DNA of 64,000 nucleotides from Streptomyces sp. 378 (GTDB lineage: Bacteria; Actinomycetota; Actinomycetes; Streptomycetales; Streptomycetaceae): positions 248,001-312,000 of the forward strand of contig NZ_JASKMS010000003.1 of NCBI RefSeq assembly GCF_030124145.1. The letters run 5' to 3'. The translations under genes were made by a program, and so were the position numbers. The notes beneath the pieces are model-generated. The model was not told the origin of the DNA. It saw nothing but the letters and a program-made list of their open reading frames with translations, and ran no database searches. This document shows, in pieces, positions 52,782 to 60,939 of the stretch. Within the stretch, counting starts at the first letter, position 1; every line of letters starts with the position of its first letter.

Positions 52782-53684
52782 ATGAGCACCCTGCCTGTCG
52801 TCGCGGCGGTCGACGGTTCGGACGACAGCCTGCGCGCCCTGGAGTGGGCGGTCGACGCCGCGCGCGGACGCGGGGCGCCCCTGCGTGTGGCGCATGTGCG
52901 CCAGTACGCCCACTGGACCCAGCCCGACGTCCTGACGGCCGGACCGCCGGACGCGCAGGACGATTCCGTCCTGGACCAGGTCCGCACCCGTCTGGGCGGC
53001 CGCGCCGACCTGCCGGAAACCGAGTACGTCGGCCTGGAGGGCGCGGCCGACGCGGTCCTGCCCGAACTGGGTGCCACCGCCCAATTGCTGGTGCTCGGCT
53101 CCCGGGGCCGCGGCGGGTTCGCCAGTCTGGTGCTCGGCTCCAACAGCATGGCCGCCGCCCGCGACGCCGAGTGCCCCGTCGTCGTGGTGCCCCGGCCCGG
53201 ACGGGAGGTCCACGGCGAGGCGCCGGGCGGTCCCGGCCGGCGGGTGGTCGTCGGCCTGAAGGTGGACGGCCCCGACGGTGCCACACTCGAGTTCGCCTTC
53301 GCCGAGGCCGCCCGGCGCGGCGCCCGGCTCCAGGCGGTCGCCGCCTACCCGTGGCCCGCCCAGCCCTGGATGATGCCCGGGGAGATGCCCCCGCCGATCG
53401 TCGACCAGCACGTCATCGAGGACGAGACCCGGGTCCTCGCCGACGGCTTCCTCGCCCCCCACCGCGAGCGGCACCCGGACGTCCTGGTCGAACTGATCCC
53501 GGCGGCGGGCGGCGCGGCCGGCCATCTCGTCGCGGCCTCCCGGGACGCCGACCTCGCCGTCGTGGGCCGTCACCGGAGGCGGCTGCTCTCACCCGTCCGC
53601 ATGATGGGCTCGGTCACCCATGCCGTCCTGCTGCACGCCGCGAGCCCCGTCGCCGTGGTGCCGCCGTCGCCCCCGGAGGAGTGA
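52782..53684 (+). CDS. Universal stress protein, two UspA domains
   Basis: A 300-residue tandem Usp. Domain 1 begins PVVAAVDGSDDSLRALEWAV and carries LGSRGRGGFASLVLGSNSMA (about 106-125), a standard G-x2-G-x9-GS nucleotide-binding signature. Domain 2 starts at about residue 152 (VVVGLKVDGPDGATLEFAFA) and ends VVGRHRRRLLSPVRMMGSVT, with HAASPVAVVP. It is the third intact tandem Usp in the window but lies far from the hypoxia island. GGAGG precedes ATG 52782. Upstream, GGGGCGAACCGTTCC (about 52626) weakly resembles the DevR-like motif. Confidence 0.87.
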   Translation: MSTLPVVAAVDGSDDSLRALEWAVDAARGRGAPLRVAHVRQYAHWTQPDVLTAGPPDAQDDSVLDQVRTRLGGRADLPETEYVGLEGAADAVLPELGATAQLLVLGSRGRGGFASLVLGSNSMAAARDAECPVVVVPRPGREVHGEAPGGPGRRVVVGLKVDGPDGATLEFAFAEAARRGARLQAVAAYPWPAQPWMMPGEMPPPIVDQHVIEDETRVLADGFLAPHRERHPDVLVELIPAAGGAAGHLVAASRDADLAVVGRHRRRLLSPVRMMGSVTHAVLLHAASPVAVVPPSPPEE

Positions 53685-53723
53685 CCCGCCGTAATGGATA
53701 CGGCCGGACCTATCATTAGCCGC

Positions 53724-54479
53724 ATGCGGGAACCGATCAGCAGGGACGCCCGGCTCGCCCTCGACCTGGCCCTCACCATCCGCCACGACGGCACCGGCGG
53801 CGTCGCCGACGACCTCACCGACCCGGCAGGCCTGACCGCGTGGGTCCGGGCCCACCCCGACGTCCTGCCGGACGCCGCTTTCGGCCGGACCGGCGATCAC
53901 CGCGAGGGCCCCGCCGCCGGCACGGCACCGCAGCCCGCCGACGGTGACGGCGAGGACGCAGGATTCACCGCCGACGCCGCGCAGCTCGCCGCCGTGCGCG
54001 AGCTACGGGCCGCCGTCCGCGCGCTCTTCGCCCGGGCCGTGCTTCCCGACGAACCGAGCCCCGCTGACGCGGCCCGACTGATGTCCCCGCGAGAAGCGGT
54101 GCGGCAGCTGAACGCGGCGGCCGCCCGCACGCCCTCGGTGCCGGTCCTGCACTGGCCGGAGGACGCGGGCCCGGCCGTCCGATGGCGGCCCGCGCGCGCC
54201 ACCGGCGATCTGACAGCGGCACTCGCCCGGGCCGTGATCGCATTCCTCACCGGCCCGGACCGCGACCGGCTGCGCGCCTGCCACGCCCCGCGCTGCGTGC
54301 GGTACTTCCTCAAGGAGCACCCTCGCCAGGAGTGGTGCAAGCCCTCCTGCGGCAATCGCGCCCGAGTCGCCCGCCACCACCAGCGCCACAAGACGACGAC
54401 CCAGCCCCACGAGGACCGCCCGAGTGGCCTGCCGTCATCGACGCCGCAAGGCCGACCGCGGTACCCGACCGGCCTGTGA
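53724..54479 (+). CDS. CGNR zinc-finger (ABATE domain) protein
   Basis: A protein of about 251 residues. The N-terminal ABATE region (LALDLALTIRHDG, then DDLTDPAGLTAWVRAHPDV) is followed by the C-terminal CGNR zinc finger: RACHAPRCVRYFLKEHPRQE and WCKPSCGNRARVARHHQRH (Cys-Cys-Cys-Cys, with the CGNR signature). Members are thought to be DNA-binding stress regulators. I chose ATG 53724, because TATCAT (53711-53716) is a good -10 element only seven bases before it, implying a leaderless mRNA. ATG 53694 in the same frame, with GGAGGAG 12 bases upstream, remains possible. Confidence 0.78.
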   Translation: MREPISRDARLALDLALTIRHDGTGGVADDLTDPAGLTAWVRAHPDVLPDAAFGRTGDHREGPAAGTAPQPADGDGEDAGFTADAAQLAAVRELRAAVRALFARAVLPDEPSPADAARLMSPREAVRQLNAAAARTPSVPVLHWPEDAGPAVRWRPARATGDLTAALARAVIAFLTGPDRDRLRACHAPRCVRYFLKEHPRQEWCKPSCGNRARVARHHQRHKTTTQPHEDRPSGLPSSTPQGRPRYPTGL

Positions 54480-54614
54480 CCGGCTCGGCTCGAGGCGTTC
54501 GGCCGAGCCGGCCGATCCGCCGCCACCTTCCCCCCTGGCACAGGGTGACAACCGGCCGCCCCTGTCCGCCGCCCGGCCCGCACTTCGCAGGCCGGGGCAC
54601 GTACCATGGGCGAC

Positions 54615-55112
54615 ATGTCGTTCCTCCGCCGCCGCAGCGCCACTCCCGCCGGGCCCGACTTCGACGTACTGGCCATGGACCCGGGCGACTGGCCCGGCAA
54701 CCTCGGAGCGGGCCTCCTGCCCGCGCCCGACGGCACCTGCCAGGGCGTCTTTCTGCGCTACGACCTGTTCGGCGGGCGCGGCCCCGCGATGGTCATCGGC
54801 AATCTGCCGGAGGGCTCCCCGGCCCGCGAGGTCCCCGACGGGCAGGTCCCCTTCGAGGTCGCGCAACTGCTGCTGGCGCTGGAGAACGACGAGGAGGTCA
54901 CCGTCGTCAGCACCGAGGACGTGCCGGTGATGCAGGGCGACAACCTCCTGATCGTGCGCCGCGTCAAACTCTCCGAGAGCCGCATCTCCTGCGTGCAGTT
55001 CGACCGCAGCGACAACGTCCTGGTGACCATCGCCGCCTGGGACCGCCCCATCACGGACGACCTCTACGCCCTCCTCAAGCCGCTGCCCGCGGAACTCTTC
55101 CAGCAGGGCTGA
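54615..55112 (+). CDS. Conserved-looking hypothetical protein
   Basis: A 165-residue acidic protein, not assigned to a family. It begins MSFLRRRSATPAGPDFDVLA and contains GNLGAGLLPAPDGTCQGVFL and EVAQLLLALENDEEVTVVST. There are no membrane segments or signal peptide. TACCAT (54602-54607) could be a -10 element for a leaderless start at 54615; ATG 54606 is the alternative. It ends 21 bp before a strong terminator. Confidence 0.7.
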   Translation: MSFLRRRSATPAGPDFDVLAMDPGDWPGNLGAGLLPAPDGTCQGVFLRYDLFGGRGPAMVIGNLPEGSPAREVPDGQVPFEVAQLLLALENDEEVTVVSTEDVPVMQGDNLLIVRRVKLSESRISCVQFDRSDNVLVTIAAWDRPITDDLYALLKPLPAELFQQG

Positions 55113-55133
55113 GCCGCACCCACGCACGGGAAG

Positions 55134-55173
55134 GGGCCGCTGTACACCCGGGCGGGTGTACAGCGGCCCTTTC
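55134..55173. terminator. Hairpin terminator between convergent genes
   Basis: GGGCCGCTGTACACCC (55134-55149) and GGGTGTACAGCGGCCC (55154-55169) form a perfect 16-bp stem with loop GGGC, followed by TTTCG. It serves the hypothetical gene on the plus strand and the phosphotransferase on the minus strand. Confidence 0.85.
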
Positions 55174-55180
55174 GTCCCCG

Positions 55181-56320
55181 TCAGCGAGTGCCGACCGCCG
55201 CGCGCACGGCGCGCCGGGCCAACTGGCAGTCGTCGTGCAGTCGCCGCAGCAGCAGCCTCTGCTCCTCGCCGGACGGCGCAGCACCCGGGTGGGCCGTGCC
55301 CGGTGCCGCCGGGGTCGGGTCGTGCATCGAACGCTGTACGGCCATCTCGTAGGTACGGATCTCACGGGTCAGCACCAGCATCAGGTTCACCAGGAAGGCG
55401 TCCCTGGACGCCGGCCCCGCCGACTGGGCCATCTGGCTGATCTGCCGACGAGCGACCGGTGCGTCCCCGAGCACCGACCACAGCGTCGCCAGGTCGTAGC
55501 CCGGCAGGTACCAGCCCGCGTGCTCCCAGTCCACCAGCACTGGACCGGCCGGTGACAGGAGGATGTTCGACAGCAGTGCGTCGCCGTGGCAGAACTGGCC
55601 CATGCCCTGGCGCCCGGCCGCCTGCGCGATGCCGTGCAGCAGCTTCTGCAGGTCACCCAGGTCCCGGTCGGTGAGCAGGCCCAGCTCGTGGTACCGCGAG
55701 ATACGGGCCGCGTAGTCGAGCGGCGTGTCGAAGGTGCCCGCCGGGGGCCGCCAGGCGTTGAGCCGGCAGATCGCGCCGAGGGCCGCTCTGATGTCCGCCC
55801 GGGGCGGCGCCTCCGCCGGGTGCCGCTGGAGCGCGGCCACCCGGCCCGGCATGCGTTCGATCACCAGGGTGCAGTTGTCCGGGTCCGCCGCGATCAGTCT
55901 CGGCGCCCGCACAGGCGGGCGGTGCCGGACGAACGAGCGGTACGCCGCTATCTCGTGGCGGATCCGCTCGGACCAGGCGGGGGAGTGGTCCAGTAAACAC
56001 TTGGCGACAGCCGTGCTGCGGCCGGTCGTGCCGACCAGGAGCACGGACCGTCCGTTGCGGCGCAGCACCTGCACCGGGGCGAACTCCGGGCAGATGCGGT
56101 GCACGGACGCGATCGCCGTGCGTAGCTGCGCGCCCTGGGGGCCGGACAAGTCGAGTCTCCCGCTGAGCGGTTGGGTGCCGGTGACCGCGCCGCGCCGAGC
56201 CCTGCCCGCACCGAGCACGGGGGCCGCCGGCCGCGCGGGGGCGAGGTAGGGGCCGCTGTCCGTGGGACGGGGGTGCAGCGGCCGGGGCGGTGCGGACACG
56301 GAGGACGATGCTGCGTACAT
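55181..56320 (-). CDS. Aminoglycoside phosphotransferase (APH)-family kinase
   Basis: A 379-residue protein-kinase-fold phosphotransferase. The ATP-lysine region is [13 protein letters not shown], the catalytic loop is [18 protein letters not shown] (about 245-262; HGD with the following Asn), and the metal-binding Asp is in [20 protein letters not shown]. The first 70 residues are proline/alanine-rich and probably unstructured. APH-fold proteins of this kind in Streptomyces cores phosphorylate small molecules; resistance function is not implied. It is divergent from nsdB; the 234-bp intergenic region (56321-56554) has no clear motif. Confidence 0.82.
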   Translation of the reverse strand: MYAASSSVSAPPRPLHPRPTDSGPYLAPARPAAPVLGAGRARRGAVTGTQPLSGRLDLSGPQGAQLRTAIASVHRICPEFAPVQVLRRNGRSVLLVGTTGRSTAVAKCLLDHSPAWSERIRHEIAAYRSFVRHRPPVRAPRLIAADPDNCTLVIERMPGRVAALQRHPAEAPPRADIRAALGAICRLNAWRPPAGTFDTPLDYAARISRYHELGLLTDRDLGDLQKLLHGIAQAAGRQGMGQFCHGDALLSNILLSPAGPVLVDWEHAGWYLPGYDLATLWSVLGDAPVARRQISQMAQSAGPASRDAFLVNLMLVLTREIRTYEMAVQRSMHDPTPAAPGTAHPGAAPSGEEQRLLLRRLHDDCQLARRAVRAAVGTR

Positions 56321-56554
56321 GGGCGAAACAGATCCCTTCGTGTGCCTGCGACGACAGCGCACCACCCGGCCCGGAAGCCCGGGAGGACCCTGGGGAGTGC
56401 CCCTGCGGCGACCGGGTCGGGGTGGCGCGTTCCTACCTGACACCGGATGGCCGGTGGCACACCATCTGGCGCACCCTGGCGAACCCTGGCGAATAGTCGC
56501 CCGGCAAGTCTCCCCGGGCTACTGTCAACTCAGCCGAGAACCTGGGGGCTTGAC

Positions 56555-58048
56555 GTGAGCGGACAACCCAACACCCGGCTCGCGGACCTGTTCGGCCTGG
56601 CCGGCTGGTCCAAGGGCGAACTCGCGAGGCTGGTCAACCGGCAGGCGGCGGCCATGGGCCATCCCCAGCTGTCGACCGACACCTCCCGGGTGCGGCGTTG
56701 GATCGACACGGGAGAGATCCCGCGCGATCCGGTTCCGCGGGTGCTGGCGGTTCTGTTCACCGAGCGTCTCGGCCGTGTCGTGACCATCGAGGACCTCGGT
56801 CTGGTCCGGCACGGGCGTGCGGGGAATCGGCAGGGCGGCGGGAGCGCGGACGCTCCCGACGGTGTGCCGTGGGCGCCCGAGCGGACCGCCGCGGTCCTCA
56901 CCGAATTCACGGGAATGGACCTCATGCTCAACCGACGCGGCTTGGTGGGCGCGGGCGCCGCGCTCGCCGCGGGATCCGTACTCAGCAGCGCCATGTACGA
57001 CTGGCTGCACACCGACCCTTCCCTGGCGGTCGGCGCCCCCGACCTCGACCATCCCCGGTACGCCGACCCCGCCGGGTTCGACCGTTACGAGGCCGCCCCC
57101 ATCGGGGCGCAGGAGATCGAGGAACTGGAGCGCTCCGTCGGGGTGTTCCGCGCCTGGGACGCGGCCCGCGGCGGCGGGCTGCAGCGCAAGGCCGTGGTGG
57201 GCCAGCTCAACGAGGTGGGCGGCATGCTCGCCTACCGTCACCCACCCCACCTCCAGCGGCGTCTGTGGGGCGTCGCCGCCAACCTCGCCGTCCTCGCGGG
57301 CTGGATGTCGCACGACGTCGGCCTGGAGCCCACGGCCCAGAAGTACTTCGTCATCGCCGCGCACGCGGCCCGAGAGGGCGGGGACCGGCCCCGTGCGGGT
57401 GAGGCCCTGTCCCGCGCGGCCCGCCAGATGGTGCACCTGGGCCGGCCCGACGACGCCCTGGAGCTGATGAAGCTCGCCACGTCCGGTTCCGGTGACGAGG
57501 TGCTGCCCCGCACCCGGGCGATGCTCTACACCATCGAGGCCTGGGCACAGGCCTCCATGGGCAAGGGCCAGGCCATGCGCCGTACGCTCGGGCGGGCGGA
57601 GGACCTGTTCGTCTCCGACAAGGCCGACGTGCCGCCGCCGGACTGGATGCAGACCTTCAAGGAGGAGGATCTGTACGGCATGCAGGCCCTGGCCTATCGC
57701 ACGCTCGCCGAGTTCGAGCCGGGTGCTGCCGCGCATGCCCAGCACTACGCGCAGAAGGCCCTCGCCCTGCGGGTCGACGGGCGGCAGCGGTCGAAGATCT
57801 TCGACTATCTGTCGATGGCGTCGGCCTGCTTCATCGCCGACGACCCCGAACAGGCGGACCGGTACGCGCGGCTGGCCCTGGTATCGATGGGGTCCAACTC
57901 CTCCCACCGCACATGGGACCGGCTGCGCCAGATGTACCGGCTCACCGCCGAGTACTCCGGCTCCCCGAAGATCCAGGAGCTCAGGGAGGAGATCAAGCTC
58001 GCCCTGCCCAAGACGAAGGCCAGGGGCGGCAACCGCGCCCAGGCCTGA
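56555..58048 (+). CDS. nsdB: NsdB-type TPR regulator of development and antibiotic production
   Basis: A 497-residue Streptomyces regulator of the NsdA/NsdB family. The N-terminal helix-turn-helix-like part reads LFGLAGWSKGELARLVNRQA (about 10-29) and STDTSRVRRWIDTGEIPRDP. A conserved hydrophobic stretch LVGAGAALAAGSVLSSAMYD (about 132-151) and a C-terminal TPR-like helical repeat region (about 215-480) follow. NsdB of S. coelicolor negatively affects antibiotic production; NsdA is its paralogue. The N-terminus here (NTRLADLFGLAGWSKGELAR) looks closer to NsdB as I recall it. The start is GTG 56555 without a strong ribosome binding site. It converges with the PP2C gene, five bases apart. Confidence 0.75.
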   Translation: MSGQPNTRLADLFGLAGWSKGELARLVNRQAAAMGHPQLSTDTSRVRRWIDTGEIPRDPVPRVLAVLFTERLGRVVTIEDLGLVRHGRAGNRQGGGSADAPDGVPWAPERTAAVLTEFTGMDLMLNRRGLVGAGAALAAGSVLSSAMYDWLHTDPSLAVGAPDLDHPRYADPAGFDRYEAAPIGAQEIEELERSVGVFRAWDAARGGGLQRKAVVGQLNEVGGMLAYRHPPHLQRRLWGVAANLAVLAGWMSHDVGLEPTAQKYFVIAAHAAREGGDRPRAGEALSRAARQMVHLGRPDDALELMKLATSGSGDEVLPRTRAMLYTIEAWAQASMGKGQAMRRTLGRAEDLFVSDKADVPPPDWMQTFKEEDLYGMQALAYRTLAEFEPGAAAHAQHYAQKALALRVDGRQRSKIFDYLSMASACFIADDPEQADRYARLALVSMGSNSSHRTWDRLRQMYRLTAEYSGSPKIQELREEIKLALPKTKARGGNRAQA

Positions 58049-58053
58049 GGGTC

Positions 58054-59463
58054 CTAGGATGTGACCTTGGCGACGAGCACACAGGCGTTGTCGTCGCGCT
58101 CGCTCTCGCCGAACCCCTGGACCACGGTCTGTACGCAGTCCTCCGCCGTGGAGTTTTCGGCCAGGCGCGGTGCCAGACCCAGGAGGAGGTTCGCGGCCGC
58201 CGATCCCGTGTGCCCGGGCACGAGCCCGTCCGTGTGCAGGAGCAGCAGGTCGCCCTTTTCGAGGGTCTCTTCGGCCTGCCCGTAGACGGCGCCCGAGGTG
58301 GCGCCGAGCAGGACGCCGTCCGGTGCGCCCAGCACGCGCCCCGTCCCGTCGCGGAACAGCAGCGGGGCGGGGTGCCCGGCCTGCGCCCACACCAGGGTGC
58401 GGGTGGCGGGCCGGTAGCGGCAGCAGACGGCGCTGCCCAGCGCGGGTTGCACGGTGGCGTCGAGTAACTGGTTCAGCCAGGCCATCAACTGCCCCGGCCG
58501 GGCACCGGCCATCGCCATACCGCGTACGGCACCGAGCAGCATGGTCGTGTTCGACGTGACACCGGCCCCCTGGCCGGTGAGGTCGCCGACGCTGAGAAGC
58601 GTTTCACCGTCGGTCAGTTCGAGTGCGTCGTACCAGTCGCCGCCGATGAGCGTGTTCGTGGACGCCGGCAGGTGACGGGCCGCCAGGCCCAGGCTCCGCG
58701 GTCCCCGGTGCGGGAGCCGCGGGGAAGCGCCCCACGGTGGCAGCACGGCCTCCTGCAACTCGAGGGCGAGCCGGTGTTCACGGTGCGCCGCCTCCTGCCG
58801 TTGGTGCAGCGAGTCGCCGGTCTCCCTCACCGCCCGCTGGCTGCGGCGCAGTTCGCTGACGTCGCGCAGCACGGCCCACATCGAGGCGGTGCTGCCGTCG
58901 GCGTCGAGCACCGGTTCGCCCATCATGTGCACCGTCCGTACGTCGCCGTCCCGGCGGGCGACGCGGAACTCGCCGTCGATGGGCCGGGCGTCGATGAGGC
59001 AGTCGGTGACCATCGCCGTCAGCTTCGGCCGGTCCTCGTCGAGCACCAGGGACGGCAGCTCGTCGAGGGTGAGCGGGGGAGCGGCCGGGTCGCGGCCCAG
59101 GATCTCGTAGAGCTCACCGGACCAACTGGCCTCGTCCGTCAGCAGGTTCCACTCGGCGCTGCCGACGCGGCTGAGTAATGAACCCTGCGCGGGGACGCGG
59201 GGTGCGGAGACGGCCGCCGTGAGCCGGGGGCCGTCGCGCAGCTGCGCCAAGTGCTCGTCGAGGTCGTTGAGCTGGTGCAGGGCCAGGTCGTACAGGGCGC
59301 GCTGCCAGCGTTCGCGAGGGTGGTCCGTTCCTGCCCCCTCGGAGTCGCGGCGCACCGCGTCCACGTCGCCCTTGAGTCGCCGCGTCTGCGATATGAGTGC
59401 GTCGACCGAGCCGCGTCCGGGCGGCTGGGCGGCTGGGCGGTCCGCGGAGAGGTGGGACGGCAT
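58054..59463 (-). CDS. PAS-domain SpoIIE-type (PP2C) protein phosphatase
   Basis: A 469-residue protein. An N-terminal helical part (about 1-100) is followed by a PAS domain (about 105-215, GSAEWNLLTDEASWSGELYE, then EFRVARRDGDVRTVHMMGEP). The C-terminal SpoIIE/PP2C domain (about 240-469) has IGGDWYDALELTDGETLLSV, GDLTGQGAGVTSNTTMLLGA, LLLLHTDGLVPG and the final metal site ERDDNACVLVAKV. It dephosphorylates anti-sigma-factor antagonists or similar proteins in response to a signal at the PAS domain. ATG 59463 is chosen; a GTG upstream would add a few residues. Confidence 0.85.
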   Translation of the reverse strand: MPSHLSADRPAAQPPGRGSVDALISQTRRLKGDVDAVRRDSEGAGTDHPRERWQRALYDLALHQLNDLDEHLAQLRDGPRLTAAVSAPRVPAQGSLLSRVGSAEWNLLTDEASWSGELYEILGRDPAAPPLTLDELPSLVLDEDRPKLTAMVTDCLIDARPIDGEFRVARRDGDVRTVHMMGEPVLDADGSTASMWAVLRDVSELRRSQRAVRETGDSLHQRQEAAHREHRLALELQEAVLPPWGASPRLPHRGPRSLGLAARHLPASTNTLIGGDWYDALELTDGETLLSVGDLTGQGAGVTSNTTMLLGAVRGMAMAGARPGQLMAWLNQLLDATVQPALGSAVCCRYRPATRTLVWAQAGHPAPLLFRDGTGRVLGAPDGVLLGATSGAVYGQAEETLEKGDLLLLHTDGLVPGHTGSAAANLLLGLAPRLAENSTAEDCVQTVVQGFGESERDDNACVLVAKVTS

Positions 59464-59793
59464 GACGCACTCCGATGCGGGGACGGTACGACCAAGGCGG
59501 ACGGAGGGACCGTTACGACTGTCGCACAGCCCGCGACGCCCTGTAAGGGATTCGGCGACACCCGATACGGTGGTGCTTCTGGCATATGCCACAGTCTCAC
59601 GGAGTTACTCCGAGGTAGGTCCGGAGGGCGCCACCCGGAGACTCAAGTCGTAGAGTACACAGGGCATTTGACGGTCCATCGGGCAATGGTGCGAGGTCGC
59701 TTCGGGTGTTCGACGGGCTTGTGTTCGAACCTCGTCGAGCGGTGGCCCCAGGACCCGTCGGACGCCTCACGGGGAGTCCGGCCCGTGCCGCGG
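59464..59793. other. Non-coding stretch between PP2C and eRF1-like genes
   Basis: 330 bp with no gene I can support. It holds the upstream region of the PP2C gene, a short palindrome TGGCATATGCCA (59580-59591), and the 3' trailing region of the eRF1-like gene. It is less G/C-rich than its surroundings, as expected of a promoter region. Confidence 0.5.
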
Positions 59794-60888
59794 TCAGTAC
59801 CGCAGCACCCCGGCCATGCCCTCCGCCTTGCTCAGCGTGCCGTCCGGTACGAAGCGGACCTCGGCGCCGGTCTCCAGGCACTGCTCGACGATCTCGTCCA
59901 CGATGTCCTCCCGTGCGTTGAGATCGCCGCTCTCGGCGAGGACCAGATGGTCGCCGGCGTCGCGCACCGTCACGCGGTAGTTCTCCTCCACGGCCAGCAG
60001 CCGGATGCGGCCGTCCCGGGCGCTCTGCCACAGCTCGTCGACGCCGGCGGCGAACTCCCGCCGCCCGCGCGCCGTATCGAGGGCACGGGTCACGGCGTCC
60101 GTGCTCCTGCGGACCTCCGTCTCGACCACCGGGCGCAGGGCCCGCCACACGGCCTCGGGGGTGCCGTGCGCGAGTCCGCCGTGCGGGACGTGCACCGCGC
60201 CGCGGGCGGTGGTGCCGAGCTCGTCCAGCAGGGACAGGGCGGCCGGTTCGCCGGTGACGTACAGCTGCCTGGGATGCGCGCGCAGCACGGCGTTCATGGC
60301 GGTGTCGGCCTCGCGCAGGAACTGGCGGGTGCGCTCCTCGCGGAACGCGCTCGGCATGTCGCCGATGCGCTGCTGCCGCTCCGGGTCGAAGTTCTCCACG
60401 CGCCGGGTCAGCGGGAAGCCGCCGACGCGGGCCTCGGCGACCCGGTCGACGCCGCCGTTCCACAGGGTGGCGCGGTCCGCCGCCAGGGACAGGACCCAGA
60501 ACGGCCGCCCGGCCGTCTGGGCGGAGACGAGATTGCGGGTGAGGAAGGTGTCCGAGAGCAGCACGCGCTCGGGCACGGACCTGGCCAGTGACCACACCTG
60601 GTGCTCGCCCGGAGCGGCGAAGATCGCCAGGCCGTCCTCGGCGTGCGTGAGGTCGACCTCGGACAGGGCCCGGTCCAGGTGCCCGGCGACCTCGGCGCGT
60701 CGCTCCCGGGTGACCGCCGGGTCGGCCTCCAGTCGCCTCTTGGCCTCGGCCACCACGTTGCGCAGCCTGACCTGGTCCTGGGCGTTGTAGGGATCGCGCC
60801 GATGTGTCGGCGTCAGCACGGAGACCGCGGGGTAGGGGCGCGGGCGCCGCAGCTCGGCAAGGGTCGCGGGACTCAGAACGCTCTCCAT
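59794..60888 (-). CDS. Bacterial eRF1-like (baeRF) domain protein
   Basis: A 364-residue protein of the baeRF group. Typical blocks are AVSVLTPTHRRDPYNAQDQV then RLRNVVAEAKRRLEA at the N-terminus, DGLAIFAAPGEHQVWSLARS and VPERVLLSDTFLTRNLV (domain 1), RQLYVTGEPAALSLLDELGT (domain 2), and QSARDGRIRLLAVEENYRVT and EIVEQCLETGAEVRFVPD (domain 3, similar to the L7Ae-like domain of eRF1). Related proteins are thought to bind ribosomes or peptidyl-tRNA under stress; no activity is shown for this branch. ATG 60888. Confidence 0.78.
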   Translation of the reverse strand: MESVLSPATLAELRRPRPYPAVSVLTPTHRRDPYNAQDQVRLRNVVAEAKRRLEADPAVTRERRAEVAGHLDRALSEVDLTHAEDGLAIFAAPGEHQVWSLARSVPERVLLSDTFLTRNLVSAQTAGRPFWVLSLAADRATLWNGGVDRVAEARVGGFPLTRRVENFDPERQQRIGDMPSAFREERTRQFLREADTAMNAVLRAHPRQLYVTGEPAALSLLDELGTTARGAVHVPHGGLAHGTPEAVWRALRPVVETEVRRSTDAVTRALDTARGRREFAAGVDELWQSARDGRIRLLAVEENYRVTVRDAGDHLVLAESGDLNAREDIVDEIVEQCLETGAEVRFVPDGTLSKAEGMAGVLRY

Positions 60889-60939
60889 GACAGAACGATA
60901 GAGCGAATTCGGCGTGGGGGCATTTGGGGTGATTCGATC

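Noticed and set aside
59580..59591. TGGCATATGCCA palindrome upstream of the PP2C gene
   Set aside because: Twelve-base palindrome of chance quality with no second copy; only mentioned in the gap entry.
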